Assembly (NCBI RefSeq): GCF_014204325.1
Contig: NZ_JACHKT010000009.1
Location: forward strand, 62,001 to 126,000
Reading direction: 5' to 3'
From: Arcicella rosea
GTDB taxonomy: Bacteria > Bacteroidota > Bacteroidia > Cytophagales > Spirosomataceae
Length of the DNA: 64,000 bases
Part shown: positions 50,772 to 60,904 of the stretch, one piece after another
How positions within the stretch are numbered: position 1 is the first letter of the stretch
Layout of the letters: every line of letters starts with the position of its first letter
Notes under the pieces: model-generated
Seen by the model: the letters and a program-made list of their open reading frames with translations, nothing else
The model's database searches: none
Told to the model about the DNA's origin: nothing
Made by a program: the position numbers and the translations under genes

Positions 50772-53700
50772 TTAGTTGAAAATATAACGAACACCAATTT
50801 GTCCTTGCCATCTTGAACCAAGACCAGTTGATTTCTGGAATGTTTCAGTTAATGGAGTAGAACCGGTCACGAATGGGTATGTAAAGATTGGTTTTCCGGT
50901 TGGCTGAGAACCAGTTGCAACAGCTCCAACAGCGTTATCATATCCAATAAAGTTCAACAATGCGGTACGAAGAGTACTTTGGTTTAATCCCCAGTTAGGA
51001 GTTACAAAGTTACCTGCGTTGAACATATCAAACGTCAATTGGATCGTATTTACTTTACCGCCAACTTTGATGTTGAAATCTTGAATAATTTTGAAGTCAA
51101 AGTTTGTTGACCAAGGTAATACAGCTCCGTTACGTTCAGCATACTGACCACGACGCTCGCTCAAATATGGGTCTTGCTTGATAAAGTTATCTAAATCTGT
51201 CCATTGTTGTGCTGCTGTATAAAGTGGAGTACCAGCAGTAGCATTAGCTGGAATCGCTCTCAATAAGATTTCAGACTGATCTCTTGGAATATAAATCAAG
51301 TCGTTTCCACCTCCACCTGAGCCATCACCGTTCATATCTCCTGAGTAAGTATAAGAATAACGTCCAGCAGGACCAGTAGCATAAGTAAATCCAAATGTAG
51401 TAGCCATTTTGTTTTTCAAATAGTTCACTTTATAACTACCAAAACCAACAATACGGTGCGACTGTAAGAAGTTTGAATACGATAAAACATCTGCATTAGG
51501 GTCACCAACTACAACACGGTCTCTCCACATTGATTGTGCAATTGAACCACCATCATTAACCGAACGAGAATCTGTGTAAGTATATGATAAACTTGCGAAT
51601 AAACCATTTTCAAATGCTTTAGAAACTGTTCCTGTTAATGAATAACTATAACCATTATTAGTATTTTTCATCAAAATGGCGTCAGAAATGTTTGGTTTTT
51701 CAGCAGTGTTTCCACCCTGAGCAGCAGCAATAGAACCATAGATACGGTTATTTACTGTACTTGGGAATCCATTTGCTCCAACATTATAATAAATAGGACG
51801 ATTATCAGCACCAATCGCATTTCTTTGTGAAGTTGGTAAGTTTACGTTAGATAAATAAACTGAGTTAATATCTTTTGTATAAATACCTTCAAATGTTGCT
51901 AACCAACCTTCTCCTAAAGTTTTATCAACGGCTAAGTTAGCTCTAAAGATTTGTGGGAATTTGAAGTTTTCGTCAGTAACAGCTAAGTTATAAGAAGTTG
52001 GTCTTAAAGAACCAATATCAACTTTTGGACGGAAAGCATCTACGTTCGCATTGAAAGGACGGTTTGTTGGGTTGTTGATACTTTCAGAACCGAACAATAC
52101 TCCGTTATTAGATAATTGGTTAGACAACCAAACATAAGGAACACGACCAGAGAAGATACCGAATCCACCACGAACCTGTGTTTTCTTTTCTTCGTTAACA
52201 TCCCAGTTGAAACCAACACGTGGAGACCACAATAAAGTAAATTCAGGGAAACGATCTGTCGCTAACTTAACATCTTGTCCGTTATCTTTGAAAGTAAGAG
52301 CTGGAACAAATGGGTTTGTAGTAGTAGCATTTTTCTCAACAGGGAAAGAAGTACCATCAGCACGAATACCCACTGTTACTTTGAATCCTTTTCCAACGTT
52401 AATCTCATCTTGAGCATATAAACTCAATGTACTTCCTTTCATTTTAGCAAAAGGGAATTCAGTAGTATTTGACCATTGCTGACGATATTGAAGAGCATTT
52501 GATGTTCCGTTATTTACACTTGCATAAAAGTCATCGAATGAGCGGAATTGATAACCACCATAATAGTTAGGAGCGAAACCGTTACGGAATTGGTTATTTT
52601 CATAAGCCGCACCGAATGTAAATACGTTTTTCCCTGCATAAACAGTAACGTTATCCGAAATTTGGAAAACGTCTGTATCCAATAGGTTATTTGCCGAGAA
52701 TGGCTCAAAACCGAATGAAGTGGCAGAAAGTGGCGTTCCTGCCCCTCCATTACCAATATCAACTGTTGGGAAAGGAGTGCTATTCACTGGCGACTCACGG
52801 AAATCTCTCATTTGAGTGTATCCAATAGTCAAATTATTAGCAACTTTACCGCTAAACGTTGAGTTTAATTCAGCAATATAAGAATCTAAATTATTATTGA
52901 TTCTGTATAAACTTCCTTGGAAAGGTAAGTTTGTATTGGTTGGTCCACGGCCATTATTTAATGCACCTGAGTTAGAAGCTGTAACATCAGCAAATGAACG
53001 AAGTGTATTGTACTTGATGTTCAATTTATGCTTATCAGAAATGTTCCAGTCAATACGAGCATTAAATTTTGTACTTTGAGTTAATCTATCATAGTTCTCA
53101 TACGCACCTGGATCATAATTGAATTTCTCTTTCAAAAATGCTTTCAGTTTATCTAAATCAGCCGCATTTACAGAAGATGTTGTTGCAGGGTCAGCAGTTA
53201 CACCTGTACGAGTTGCAACACGTGTTGTACCTGGATCAGTTCTATCTTCTTTTTCGAAACTTGCAAAAACAAATAATTTATTTTTGATGATTGCACCACC
53301 AACACGTCCACCAATTTGAGATACTCCAAATGTAGGAAATGTATTTTCGATACTTCCAATTTTCTTACTAACTAAGTCTTGGTTACGGTTAAAATAATAA
53401 GCCGAACCTGACCACTCGTTAGTACCACTTTTCGTTACAACGTTTACGTTTGCACCCGTTGACATACCTTGACGAACGTCAAATGGAGCAATGTTCACTT
53501 GGAATTGGTCAATTGCATCGACTGAAATAGGTTGAGCACCTGCCTGACCACCAATCGTGTTGTTCAAACCGAATGAGTTATTGAAGAATGCACCATCAAC
53601 TGTAATGTTGTTGTAAAGAGCATTACGACCTGCAAAACTCAAACCACCATTTGAACGTGGGTCAAGACGAGCGAAGTCAGTTAATGAACGGTTCAAAGTA

Positions 53701-54164
53701 GGAAGAGTAGTTACTTGCTTATTACCAACTGTAGTAGCAGCACCAGTACGACCTGAGTTAATTACTGAACTACGTGCGGCAACCACTTTAACTTCTTCTA
53801 ATTGAGCTTCAGAAGTTTCCATTTTAGCATTGATACGTAAGTCTTGTCCAAGTGTCAAGTTGATACCTGTCTTAACATTGTCTTTGTAACCAACAAATGA
53901 AATTGTTACTTTATATGGACCACCAACACGCATGTTAACAATGTTGAAACGACCATCGGCACGAGTAGCAGAACCATAACGAGAACCCGTTGGTTCATGA
54001 ATAGCGACAACATTCGCACCTGGCAAGCCTGCACCTTTTTCATCTAACACTGTACCCGAGATAGCAGCAGTAGTTGATTGAGCGAAAACCTGCAAACTTG
54101 AAAGGGCAGCCATAAGAACCAAAAGAGTTCCTAAAACAACCTTTGTAGTAAAGAATTTTTTCAT
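50772..54164 (-). CDS. Oar-like TonB-dependent receptor
   Basis: The protein has 1130 residues from the ATG complementary to 54162-54164 (MKKFFTTKVVLGTLLVLMAA). Seventeen further codons are open upstream but do not fit a signal peptide. After the signal peptide there is a carboxypeptidase-regulatory-like beta-sandwich (AISGTVLDEKGAGLPGANVV). The plug domain follows, with IDQFQVNIAPFDVRQGMSTG and ANVNVVTKSGTNEW, then a long outer-membrane barrel. Such Oar-type receptors are TonB-linked and import or present peptides or large ligands. The substrate is unknown. It is monocistronic. Confidence 0.92.
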   Translation of the reverse strand: MKKFFTTKVVLGTLLVLMAALSSLQVFAQSTTAAISGTVLDEKGAGLPGANVVAIHEPTGSRYGSATRADGRFNIVNMRVGGPYKVTISFVGYKDNVKTGINLTLGQDLRINAKMETSEAQLEEVKVVAARSSVINSGRTGAATTVGNKQVTTLPTLNRSLTDFARLDPRSNGGLSFAGRNALYNNITVDGAFFNNSFGLNNTIGGQAGAQPISVDAIDQFQVNIAPFDVRQGMSTGANVNVVTKSGTNEWSGSAYYFNRNQDLVSKKIGSIENTFPTFGVSQIGGRVGGAIIKNKLFVFASFEKEDRTDPGTTRVATRTGVTADPATTSSVNAADLDKLKAFLKEKFNYDPGAYENYDRLTQSTKFNARIDWNISDKHKLNIKYNTLRSFADVTASNSGALNNGRGPTNTNLPFQGSLYRINNNLDSYIAELNSTFSGKVANNLTIGYTQMRDFRESPVNSTPFPTVDIGNGGAGTPLSATSFGFEPFSANNLLDTDVFQISDNVTVYAGKNVFTFGAAYENNQFRNGFAPNYYGGYQFRSFDDFYASVNNGTSNALQYRQQWSNTTEFPFAKMKGSTLSLYAQDEINVGKGFKVTVGIRADGTSFPVEKNATTTNPFVPALTFKDNGQDVKLATDRFPEFTLLWSPRVGFNWDVNEEKKTQVRGGFGIFSGRVPYVWLSNQLSNNGVLFGSESINNPTNRPFNANVDAFRPKVDIGSLRPTSYNLAVTDENFKFPQIFRANLAVDKTLGEGWLATFEGIYTKDINSVYLSNVNLPTSQRNAIGADNRPIYYNVGANGFPSTVNNRIYGSIAAAQGGNTAEKPNISDAILMKNTNNGYSYSLTGTVSKAFENGLFASLSYTYTDSRSVNDGGSIAQSMWRDRVVVGDPNADVLSYSNFLQSHRIVGFGSYKVNYLKNKMATTFGFTYATGPAGRYSYTYSGDMNGDGSGGGGNDLIYIPRDQSEILLRAIPANATAGTPLYTAAQQWTDLDNFIKQDPYLSERRGQYAERNGAVLPWSTNFDFKIIQDFNIKVGGKVNTIQLTFDMFNAGNFVTPNWGLNQSTLRTALLNFIGYDNAVGAVATGSQPTGKPIFTYPFVTGSTPLTETFQKSTGLGSRWQGQIGVRYIFN

Positions 54165-54667
54165 GTTGAAAATTTGGAATTTAGTTAGAATTTGAATTGT
54201 TGAATTTGTATGCAAAATAACAACTTTTTTTTAGCAAGAACAACATGCCTTTATTAAGAAACTGTAAACAAGAATCCCCTAATCGCTTGATTTGTAGGTA
54301 TAGTGCAATTATTTGTTTGAAAAGTTTATTTGTAGGTCTTTTTTTTGAAAAGAAACATTCAATTGTAAAATAACATATTAATAACTCTATAAGTTTAGTA
54401 TTTTTTTAAGATTTGCAGTGTATTGCCATATTGTTTTTTGATAAACTAAATATAGTGAAAAGAGTTTTTTGAACAGGTAATATAATGCACATTTATGATT
54501 TTTTAAGCTATTTTAAAGGCTATTTGTAATATTGAAAAAGAAACAAGAACTTTGAAAATAATTCATCTAGCCTCGTGAAATGGATTCAAATTCATTAACA
54601 ACAACACATTCTTTTGGTTCTTAAAGCTTATATTTTTTTGCCAAAATGATAATTCACATAAATTTTA
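54165..54667. other. AT-rich intergenic region upstream of the TonB receptor
   Basis: These 503 bases between divergent genes have no ORF worth calling. They contain T-runs and an A-rich core, presumably two promoters. No conserved repeat or hairpin stands out. Confidence 0.5.
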
Positions 54668-55441
54668 ATGAAATTATTTTTTAGAAAAACAGGAGAAAGC
54701 GGTTCGGACATTATCATCTTACATGGGATTTTTGGTTCGTCTGATAATTGGTTGACAATTGGGAAAGTACTTGGCGAGCATTATACCGTTTATATGCTCG
54801 ACCAGCGAAACCACGGGCAATCGCCAAGAAGCGACGTCTTTAATTATGAAGTAATGGCAGCCGATTTAAAAGAATTTATCGATGAAAATGCTATCGAGAA
54901 CCCTATTTTAGTCGGGCATTCAATGGGTGGAAAAGTGGTGATGCAGTTCGCTATGAATTACCCTGATGCTTTTGCAAAAATGGTTGTAGTGGATATCGCT
55001 CCTAAATTTTATCCTGTTCATCATTCCATGATTTTACAAGGATTAGCGGCTGTAGATTTGAAAAACTTAAAAAGTAGAACTGAAGCCAATGAAATTTTAA
55101 AAAGGTTTGAAGAAAGTGAAGGTGTTCGTCAATTCCTCTTGAAAAACCTTTGGCGAAATCCTGAAAAGAACAATGAGTTCGATTGGCGAATCAACGTTCC
55201 TGTAATTGCAAAAAATATTGATGTAGTTGGGCATGAACTTGAAAATGAACACAGTGTTTCCAAACCTGTTTTATTTATTCGTGGAGTTTCATCTCATTAT
55301 ATTCAACCAGAAGATGAACGTAAAATTTGGGAATTATTCCCGAATTATGAATTAGAAACCATAGAAGGAGCAGGGCATTGGGTTCAAGCCGATAAACCTC
55401 AAGAATTCATCGAAGTATTATCTCGATTTGTAAAAGCTTAA
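54668..55441 (+). CDS. Alpha/beta hydrolase
   Basis: The protein has 257 residues of the YbfF/BioH-like family. The nucleophile elbow is LVGHSMGGKVVM (Ser about residue 98), the oxyanion region is LHGIFGSSDNW, and the terminal GAGHWVQADKPQEF supplies the His. It should hydrolyse an ester or thioester. The substrate cannot be told. It starts a string of same-strand genes, 50 bases before the methyltransferase gene. Confidence 0.9.
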   Translation: MKLFFRKTGESGSDIIILHGIFGSSDNWLTIGKVLGEHYTVYMLDQRNHGQSPRSDVFNYEVMAADLKEFIDENAIENPILVGHSMGGKVVMQFAMNYPDAFAKMVVVDIAPKFYPVHHSMILQGLAAVDLKNLKSRTEANEILKRFEESEGVRQFLLKNLWRNPEKNNEFDWRINVPVIAKNIDVVGHELENEHSVSKPVLFIRGVSSHYIQPEDERKIWELFPNYELETIEGAGHWVQADKPQEFIEVLSRFVKA

Positions 55442-55491
55442 ATGTTTTAAGAATTTTTCTTGTTAATCAATCTCAAACAAATCGTTTTAAA

Positions 55492-56184
55492 ATGCTTTTT
55501 TTAATTCCTTCCACATTAGCCCCTGATACTTCTGAATCTGTAATTTCTCCACAAATCAGAGAAGTAATTAAGGAAACAGATTACTATTTTGTTGAAAATG
55601 TACGTACAACTCGTCGTTATATCAGTGAATTGAAAGTTGGGAAAGTAATAGATCAACTTCATTTTTTTGAACTAGATAAAGATACTCCTCTTGCCAGTGT
55701 AAAGCAGTATTTCAAAGAAATTCCTGAAGGCAAATCAATTGGCGTAATTTCAGAAGCGGGTTGCCCAGGCGTAGCCGACCCCGGTGCTTTGGCAGTACAG
55801 ACCGCCCATCAATTAGGAATGAAAGTAGTACCTTTGGTTGGCCCTTCGTCTATTCTTTTGGCTTTAATGGCTTCTGGTTTTTCGGGACAATCTTTTGTTT
55901 TTCACGGTTACTTACCCATTGATAAGATAGAAAGAGCTAAAAAGTTGAAAGTACTAGAAAATGATGGAAGAAAAGGGCAAACCCAAATTTTCATGGAAAC
56001 GCCTTTTAGAAATAATCAATTGTTGGATGATTTATTGGTTAATTTGGCACCAAGTGCTTTTTTGTGTATTGCTTGTAATGTAACAGGTTCTGATGAATTC
56101 ATACAAACAAAAACAATTGCTGAGTGGAAAAAACAAAAACCCGATTTGCATAAAAAACCTACGATGTTTTTATTGTCAAGCTAA
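55492..56184 (+). CDS. Short RsmI-like tetrapyrrole-methylase-fold SAM methyltransferase
   Basis: The protein has 230 residues. It shows RsmI-type motifs: YYFVENVRTTRRYIS, IGVISEAGCPGVADPGALAV and VGPSSILLALMASGFSGQSF, and FHGYLPIDKIERAKKL later. Canonical RsmI (16S rRNA C1402 2'-O-methylation) is about 280 residues; this version is shorter and lacks the tail. It may be the Bacteroidota paralogue of unknown target. The gene follows the hydrolase and precedes an MBL gene on the same strand. Confidence 0.82.
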   Translation: MLFLIPSTLAPDTSESVISPQIREVIKETDYYFVENVRTTRRYISELKVGKVIDQLHFFELDKDTPLASVKQYFKEIPEGKSIGVISEAGCPGVADPGALAVQTAHQLGMKVVPLVGPSSILLALMASGFSGQSFVFHGYLPIDKIERAKKLKVLENDGRKGQTQIFMETPFRNNQLLDDLLVNLAPSAFLCIACNVTGSDEFIQTKTIAEWKKQKPDLHKKPTMFLLSS

Positions 56185-56245
56185 AAATTTCAAGGATTTA
56201 TCGTCATCTTTGTGTGCTTTTAAACATTAATTATTCACCATTACT

Positions 56246-56887
56246 ATGATTCAAGTTCAAACATTTAGGTTTAACCCTTTTGGCGAAAACACGTATGTGC
56301 TTTTTGACGAAACCAAAGAGTGTGTCATCATAGACCCTGGTTGCCATGTTTATGAAGAACGAAGTGCGTTGAAAAATTATATTCAAGATCAAGGTTTGAA
56401 GGTGATTCATTTGCTGAATACTCATGCACATATCGACCATGTCTTGGGTAATGAATTTATCAAAAGAACTTATGGTGTAAAACTACATCTTCATAAAGAA
56501 GATTTGCCTCTTTTATTAAATGCAGCAAGTAGAGCAGAATATTATGGTTTTCCTACTTATGAAGCATCAACAGTAGATGTTTTTATTGAAGAAGGAGATG
56601 TCATTACTTTTGGAAATTCTAACCTTGAAGTGATTTTTGTACCCGGTCATGCACCTGGTCATGTTGCTTTTTTGAATAAAACTGAAAAGATTTGTGTAAG
56701 TGGCGATGTGTTGTTTAAAGGAAGTATTGGGAGAACCGATTTTCCTTTGTGCAGTTTTGAAGATTTAGAAAATAGTATTAAAACCAAACTTTATACCCTT
56801 GAAGATGATATGGTGGTATATCCCGGTCACGGTGAAACTACTACAATTGGTTATGAAAAAGTACATAACCCATTTGTAAAACTATAA
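56246..56887 (+). CDS. MBL-fold metallohydrolase, glyoxalase II-like
   Basis: The protein has 213 residues with the HxHxDH motif (LLNTHAHIDHVLGN), a second ligand in VPGHAPGHVAF, CVSGDVLFKGSIGRTDFPLC, and a last His in YPGHGETTTIGYE. This is the GloB/YcbL subfamily. It may act on a thioester such as S-lactoylglutathione, or on another substrate. It is co-directional with the genes around it and precedes pssA by 23 bases. Confidence 0.92.
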   Translation: MIQVQTFRFNPFGENTYVLFDETKECVIIDPGCHVYEERSALKNYIQDQGLKVIHLLNTHAHIDHVLGNEFIKRTYGVKLHLHKEDLPLLLNAASRAEYYGFPTYEASTVDVFIEEGDVITFGNSNLEVIFVPGHAPGHVAFLNKTEKICVSGDVLFKGSIGRTDFPLCSFEDLENSIKTKLYTLEDDMVVYPGHGETTTIGYEKVHNPFVKL

Positions 56888-56910
56888 AAAAGATTACCAT
56901 CAGTAGAAAA

Positions 56911-57633
56911 ATGATTGAAATTAAAAAACATATTCCTAATACTCTTACTTGTGCCAATTTGCTTTGTGGATGCTTTGGAATTTTAAAGGTGTTCAATGGT
57001 GACTTACAAACAGCTTCTTACTTAATCGGAATTGCTTTGCTTTGTGATTGGCTTGATGGCTTTGTTGCCAGACTGTTGCATGTTTCTTCACCTATCGGAA
57101 AACAATTAGATTCCTTGGCAGATATGGTTACTTTTGGTGCTTTGCCTGCTTTTATGATGTTGAATCTTATTGAAGGGAGTTGTACTGGTTATTGCACCAC
57201 AGGTATTTTTGGTTTTCATAAACCATATATCGCTTTTGCTTTGGCTGTTTTCTCAGCGATGCGTTTGGCTAAATTTAATATTGATACTCGTCAGAGTGAT
57301 TCTTTCATTGGTGTTCCCACCCCAGCAAATGGAATGGTTGTAGCGGCTTTGCCACTCATTGCATTATTTCAACCTGAATACAAAGACTTCTTTATCAATT
57401 ACAATGTGTTGATTTTTTACTCAATCATCATGTCGTACTTGTTGGTTGCTGAATTACCGCTCTTTGCCTTGAAATTCAAGGATTTTGGATGGAGAGCAAA
57501 TCAATTCAAATATCTGTTTTTAATTTTTTCTCTTTTGTTGGTTATTTTCCTAAAGTTTGTGGCAATTCCTGTCATAATTTTGATTTACATATTAATGTCA
57601 ATCATCCAGAAATTTACGTTGAAGACACACTAA
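56911..57633 (+). CDS. pssA: CDP-diacylglycerol--serine O-phosphatidyltransferase
   Basis: The protein has 240 residues with about seven membrane segments. The CDP-alcohol phosphatidyltransferase motif is CDWLDGFVARLLHVSSPIGK, then QLDSLADMVTFGALPAFM (D..DG..AR...G...D...D). It makes phosphatidylserine, the precursor of phosphatidylethanolamine, in the inner membrane. No psd gene is near. It is the last gene of the run beginning at 54668, and the tandem repeat at 57687-57875 follows. Confidence 0.92.
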   Translation: MIEIKKHIPNTLTCANLLCGCFGILKVFNGDLQTASYLIGIALLCDWLDGFVARLLHVSSPIGKQLDSLADMVTFGALPAFMMLNLIEGSCTGYCTTGIFGFHKPYIAFALAVFSAMRLAKFNIDTRQSDSFIGVPTPANGMVVAALPLIALFQPEYKDFFINYNVLIFYSIIMSYLLVAELPLFALKFKDFGWRANQFKYLFLIFSLLLVIFLKFVAIPVIILIYILMSIIQKFTLKTH

Positions 57634-57686
57634 GAATAAAGACAAATTCACTTCACTACATAAGTTATCTTTGCTGATACTAAAAA

Positions 57687-57875
57687 CCGCAAAATGCCGT
57701 AAAAAAGTATCTCACGAGATACTTTAAGTATGTCGCAAGATACTAAATCCCGCAAAATACCGCAAAAAAATATCTCACGAGATACTTGAAGTATGTCGTG
57801 AGATATAAATTACCGCAAAATACCGCAAAAAAGTATCTCGTGAGATACTTCAAGTATGTCTGGAGCATCTAAAAG
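57687..57875. repeat. Three tandem 63-bp palindromic repeats
   Basis: Three units begin at 57687, 57750 and 57813 with the same 63-bp period. Each starts CCGCAAAATACCGCAAAAAA or a close variant. Each holds an 18-bp palindrome of the form AGTATCTCACGAGATACT and ends with AAGTATGTCG.GAGATA-like sequence. Units differ at about ten positions each, so they are not recent. They lie between the convergent pssA and amylase genes. They do not form one open frame. A terminator or DNA-binding array role is possible. Confidence 0.85.
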
Positions 57876-57883
57876 ACGCTCCA
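57861..57883. terminator. Small hairpin at the end of the 63-bp repeat
   Basis: TGGAGC (57861-57866) pairs with GCTCCA (57878-57883) across an 11-base loop. It is short and lacks a T-run, so it is only a candidate. Confidence 0.4.
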
Positions 57884-57897
57884 AATATTATTTAAGC

Positions 57898-60678
57898 TTA
57901 TTTCTTGATGAATTTCTTCGTGAATTGTTTTTCGCCTTGGCTAACATTCAATAAATAAATGCCTTGAGGGAGTTGTCGGATGTCGATAGGATAGATTTTA
58001 CCAGCATCTTTTTGTTCACTTTCAAAAACTGGTTTTCCCAATAAATTATTGATTTTAAGTAAAATCGTTCCTTTTTGTTGAGTGTTTACTTCCACCGTAA
58101 TGATTTCTTCACTTGGATTTGGATAGACTTTAATGCCAACTTCTTGTTCTTCTGCACTTGCCAAAATTCTTTCTTCTTCTAATTTCCAAGGTACTAAATT
58201 AGCTTCTGGTTTGGCTAAAGCTATATTACTCAATACATGAAATTGTCCCGGTGCTAATACATATTTAGTTTTTGTATCGCTTACATTGATTTCTGAATTA
58301 GTAAAGTAATCGTACCATTTGCCAGTACTAGGAAAAACATCAGTGATTGTTTTCTGTTCTAAATCAAGATTGGCAACCATGATAATTTTTTGAGAAGCTG
58401 AATTCAACGTGATTCTTTTTACCGTCGAAGCAAGGTCAGTTTGGAAATCACTTGTTTTAAATATTTCCTGAGTTGTTTTGAGTTTAATCAATTCTGAAAA
58501 TACTTTATAAAGTTTTTGGCGGTCGACATTGTCTTTGTATTCCCAAAGAATTGGTTTTTTGCCTGTTCTACCATTTTGGTCGATAGAAATATCGTAGCCC
58601 AATTCTCCAAATTGCCAAACCATTTTTGGTCCAGGAATCGCAAAAAACATTGCTGCGGCAGCCTTTGTTCTTTCCATCACGGTTGCCACGCTGAAAATAG
58701 CTTTACTGTTTTTCAAGGCATCAAAAGCGATTCTTTCTTCATCGTGACTTTCCATGTAAGCGATTGCACCAGCATTTTTAAAACCGTGTGCTTTATATGA
58801 AAGTCGGCTGAAATCACTGGCATTTCCTTTTACAGCATTTCTGAATTCTCCATTAAGATTTGCCCAAACCATCATGCCCAAGTCCGTGAAAGTTTGTTCT
58901 TCTCTGTCTTCCGAAAATAATTCTAGGATGAAATAAGCATCTTTATCGAAACTTCTGATATTATCGTAATAGCCTTTCAGAATATCAACCCTACTTTGGT
59001 CATACTGTCTGAATTGGTTATCATTTGATGAACTTTTCTGAGTGAAACCTTTGGCTAAATCCACTCGGTATCCATCAATGTTATATTCTTTCAACCAAAA
59101 TTCATTCGCACGATTTACGTAGGCTTTAGTATTAGAACTTTCATGATTGAAGTCGAAGAAAACACTAAATGGATGATTTGCCTGTTGATTGAAAAAAGGA
59201 GAATCAGTTGAAGGTTGCGAGCCATCCCAATACATTTTTACATAGGGGAATTCATAATCTGCTTGGTTAAAAACAATGTCCAGAACCACAGCAATACCAT
59301 TTTCATGACAAGTATCGATGAATTTCTTGAGATCTTCTCTTGTGCCATAAGCTTTGTCGGCAGCAAAGTAATAAATGGGATTATAGCCCCAAGAATCATT
59401 TCCTGTAAATTCCGTTACGGGCATTAATTCGATACAATTGATACCCAAAGTTTTTAGGTAAGGAATTCGATTAATGGCATTTTTGTAAGAACCATCCGTA
59501 TCAAAATCACGAATGTGTAATTCGTAAATCACTAAATTTTCTTGGGAAGGACGTTTAAAATTGGTCGTTTTCCATGGATAGGGCGTTTGTCCAATCTGAA
59601 AAACCGAAGCAATACTCTTTACCGTTTCTGGAAGTTTTTTCAAGTTCGGATAAGTATTACTTGTGATGTATTGGTCATTATTTGGGTCAAGTATTTTTTC
59701 AGAATATGGGTCGCCAACGGCTAAAGTACTATTTACTAAATACTGATAAGCGTATTCTTCTCCTTTGGTTAAGCCATCAATTTCTAGCCAATAACGGTTG
59801 CCATCAGGAGTACGTTTCATCAAATACTTGGCATCACTTTTCCATTGATTAAAGTCACCAATGAGGTAAACGAAATCTTTTTTTGGTGCAAAAAGTACCA
59901 AAGCAACTTTTGTATCAGCGAGATAATTAATTCCATCTTTTAAGCCAGCTGGCAAGGCTTCGGTCATTGGCGTCGGTTTCACAGTAACAATAAATTCCGC
60001 AGTGGATGTTTCGGTTGGGCTTGTGGCAGTAAATTTTACAGTTTGGATGGCTCCTGAAATATTTCCTACATTCAGTGAATACTTCAAAGAATCACTATTG
60101 GTGGCACTTAAAACAGTATTACCATTTACTGTTAAACTTAAATTGGCTTTTTGCGATGCCACAGCAATAACAGGCACTATACTATTTGCATTGGCAAAAA
60201 ATGTTTTTTCTTGTGGCTGACTAAAAGCTACATTCAGCTTGTTATCGTACATTGTTACAAAAAGGTCTTCCGTTTGGGCAGTACCATCGCCACTTTTCAA
60301 GAGAACTCCTAGTCGTCTAATTGTGAGCGTACTCGGAACGGCATAGTAATCTCTGGGTTTCATTTTGATACTCCATTGGTCATTTCCCAATGAGGTCATT
60401 TTGCCTTTTTCAAAAGGTTGAGCAAAATTGCTTTGTCCAGCGGGTTGATATTGAAAAGCATCACCCGTTTCGGTAGTACCTGCACCAGACCATAAGTAAA
60501 CATCGGACGTTTTGCCAAGTAAAGCTTTTGCACGAGCATCTTTGGCTAGTTTAAGATTGAAGATGATGGTAATTTCTTGGTCTCCATTTGGTAACGCTGG
60601 AATTGTGGTGACGACCTGTGCAAAAGAGCAGAGGCTAATCACCCACAAAAGAGCGAATAGTATTGTTGATTTTTTCAT
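57898..60678 (-). CDS. Secreted GH13 alpha-amylase with T9SS sorting domain
   Basis: The protein has 926 residues with a signal peptide. After N-terminal beta-rich regions comes a CBM48/E-set-like part (VALVLFAPKKDFVYLIGDFN, QWKSDAKYLMKR). The GH13 barrel has region I VVLDIVFNQADY (Gln in place of the usual His), region II YRVDLAKGF with the nucleophile Asp, region III ILELFSED with the acid Glu, and region IV YMESHDEERI. The last 80 residues (KVYPNPSEEIITVEV, GIYLLNVSQGEKQF) are a T9SS type A sorting signal. It degrades alpha-glucans at the cell surface. Confidence 0.93.
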   Translation of the reverse strand: MKKSTILFALLWVISLCSFAQVVTTIPALPNGDQEITIIFNLKLAKDARAKALLGKTSDVYLWSGAGTTETGDAFQYQPAGQSNFAQPFEKGKMTSLGNDQWSIKMKPRDYYAVPSTLTIRRLGVLLKSGDGTAQTEDLFVTMYDNKLNVAFSQPQEKTFFANANSIVPVIAVASQKANLSLTVNGNTVLSATNSDSLKYSLNVGNISGAIQTVKFTATSPTETSTAEFIVTVKPTPMTEALPAGLKDGINYLADTKVALVLFAPKKDFVYLIGDFNQWKSDAKYLMKRTPDGNRYWLEIDGLTKGEEYAYQYLVNSTLAVGDPYSEKILDPNNDQYITSNTYPNLKKLPETVKSIASVFQIGQTPYPWKTTNFKRPSQENLVIYELHIRDFDTDGSYKNAINRIPYLKTLGINCIELMPVTEFTGNDSWGYNPIYYFAADKAYGTREDLKKFIDTCHENGIAVVLDIVFNQADYEFPYVKMYWDGSQPSTDSPFFNQQANHPFSVFFDFNHESSNTKAYVNRANEFWLKEYNIDGYRVDLAKGFTQKSSSNDNQFRQYDQSRVDILKGYYDNIRSFDKDAYFILELFSEDREEQTFTDLGMMVWANLNGEFRNAVKGNASDFSRLSYKAHGFKNAGAIAYMESHDEERIAFDALKNSKAIFSVATVMERTKAAAAMFFAIPGPKMVWQFGELGYDISIDQNGRTGKKPILWEYKDNVDRQKLYKVFSELIKLKTTQEIFKTSDFQTDLASTVKRITLNSASQKIIMVANLDLEQKTITDVFPSTGKWYDYFTNSEINVSDTKTKYVLAPGQFHVLSNIALAKPEANLVPWKLEEERILASAEEQEVGIKVYPNPSEEIITVEVNTQQKGTILLKINNLLGKPVFESEQKDAGKIYPIDIRQLPQGIYLLNVSQGEKQFTKKFIKK

Positions 60679-60836
60679 GATGTTTATAAAAGGTTGGTCA
60701 ATGGAAACCCGAAGGTAATAGAAAGGAGCGAGTACTTTGGTAGAGTGCTACACAGGTATAACGTAGAAATATTTAATTGACAAATAGTACTATGAAGGGA
60801 ATTATGCCAAGAAAAAGAAGAAAGATTAGCTTTTAG

Positions 60837-60878
60837 CTTCTAGTTATGTAAAGAAGCGTTATTTTACATAACTAGAAG
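60837..60878 (-). terminator. 16-bp hairpin downstream of maf
   Basis: CTTCTAGTTATGTAAA (60837-60852) pairs perfectly with 60863-60878 across a 10-base loop. It starts 26 bases after the maf stop on the minus strand. The tail is not T-rich, so it may be a structural or attenuating hairpin. Confidence 0.6.
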
Positions 60879-60904
60879 ATAAATATCTGATAAACAGTAT
60901 TTTA

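Noticed and set aside
57687-57875. CRISPR-like regular repeats
   Set aside because: The period is 63 bp with no spacers between repeats, and the units diverge from each other. They are tandem repeats, not a CRISPR array.
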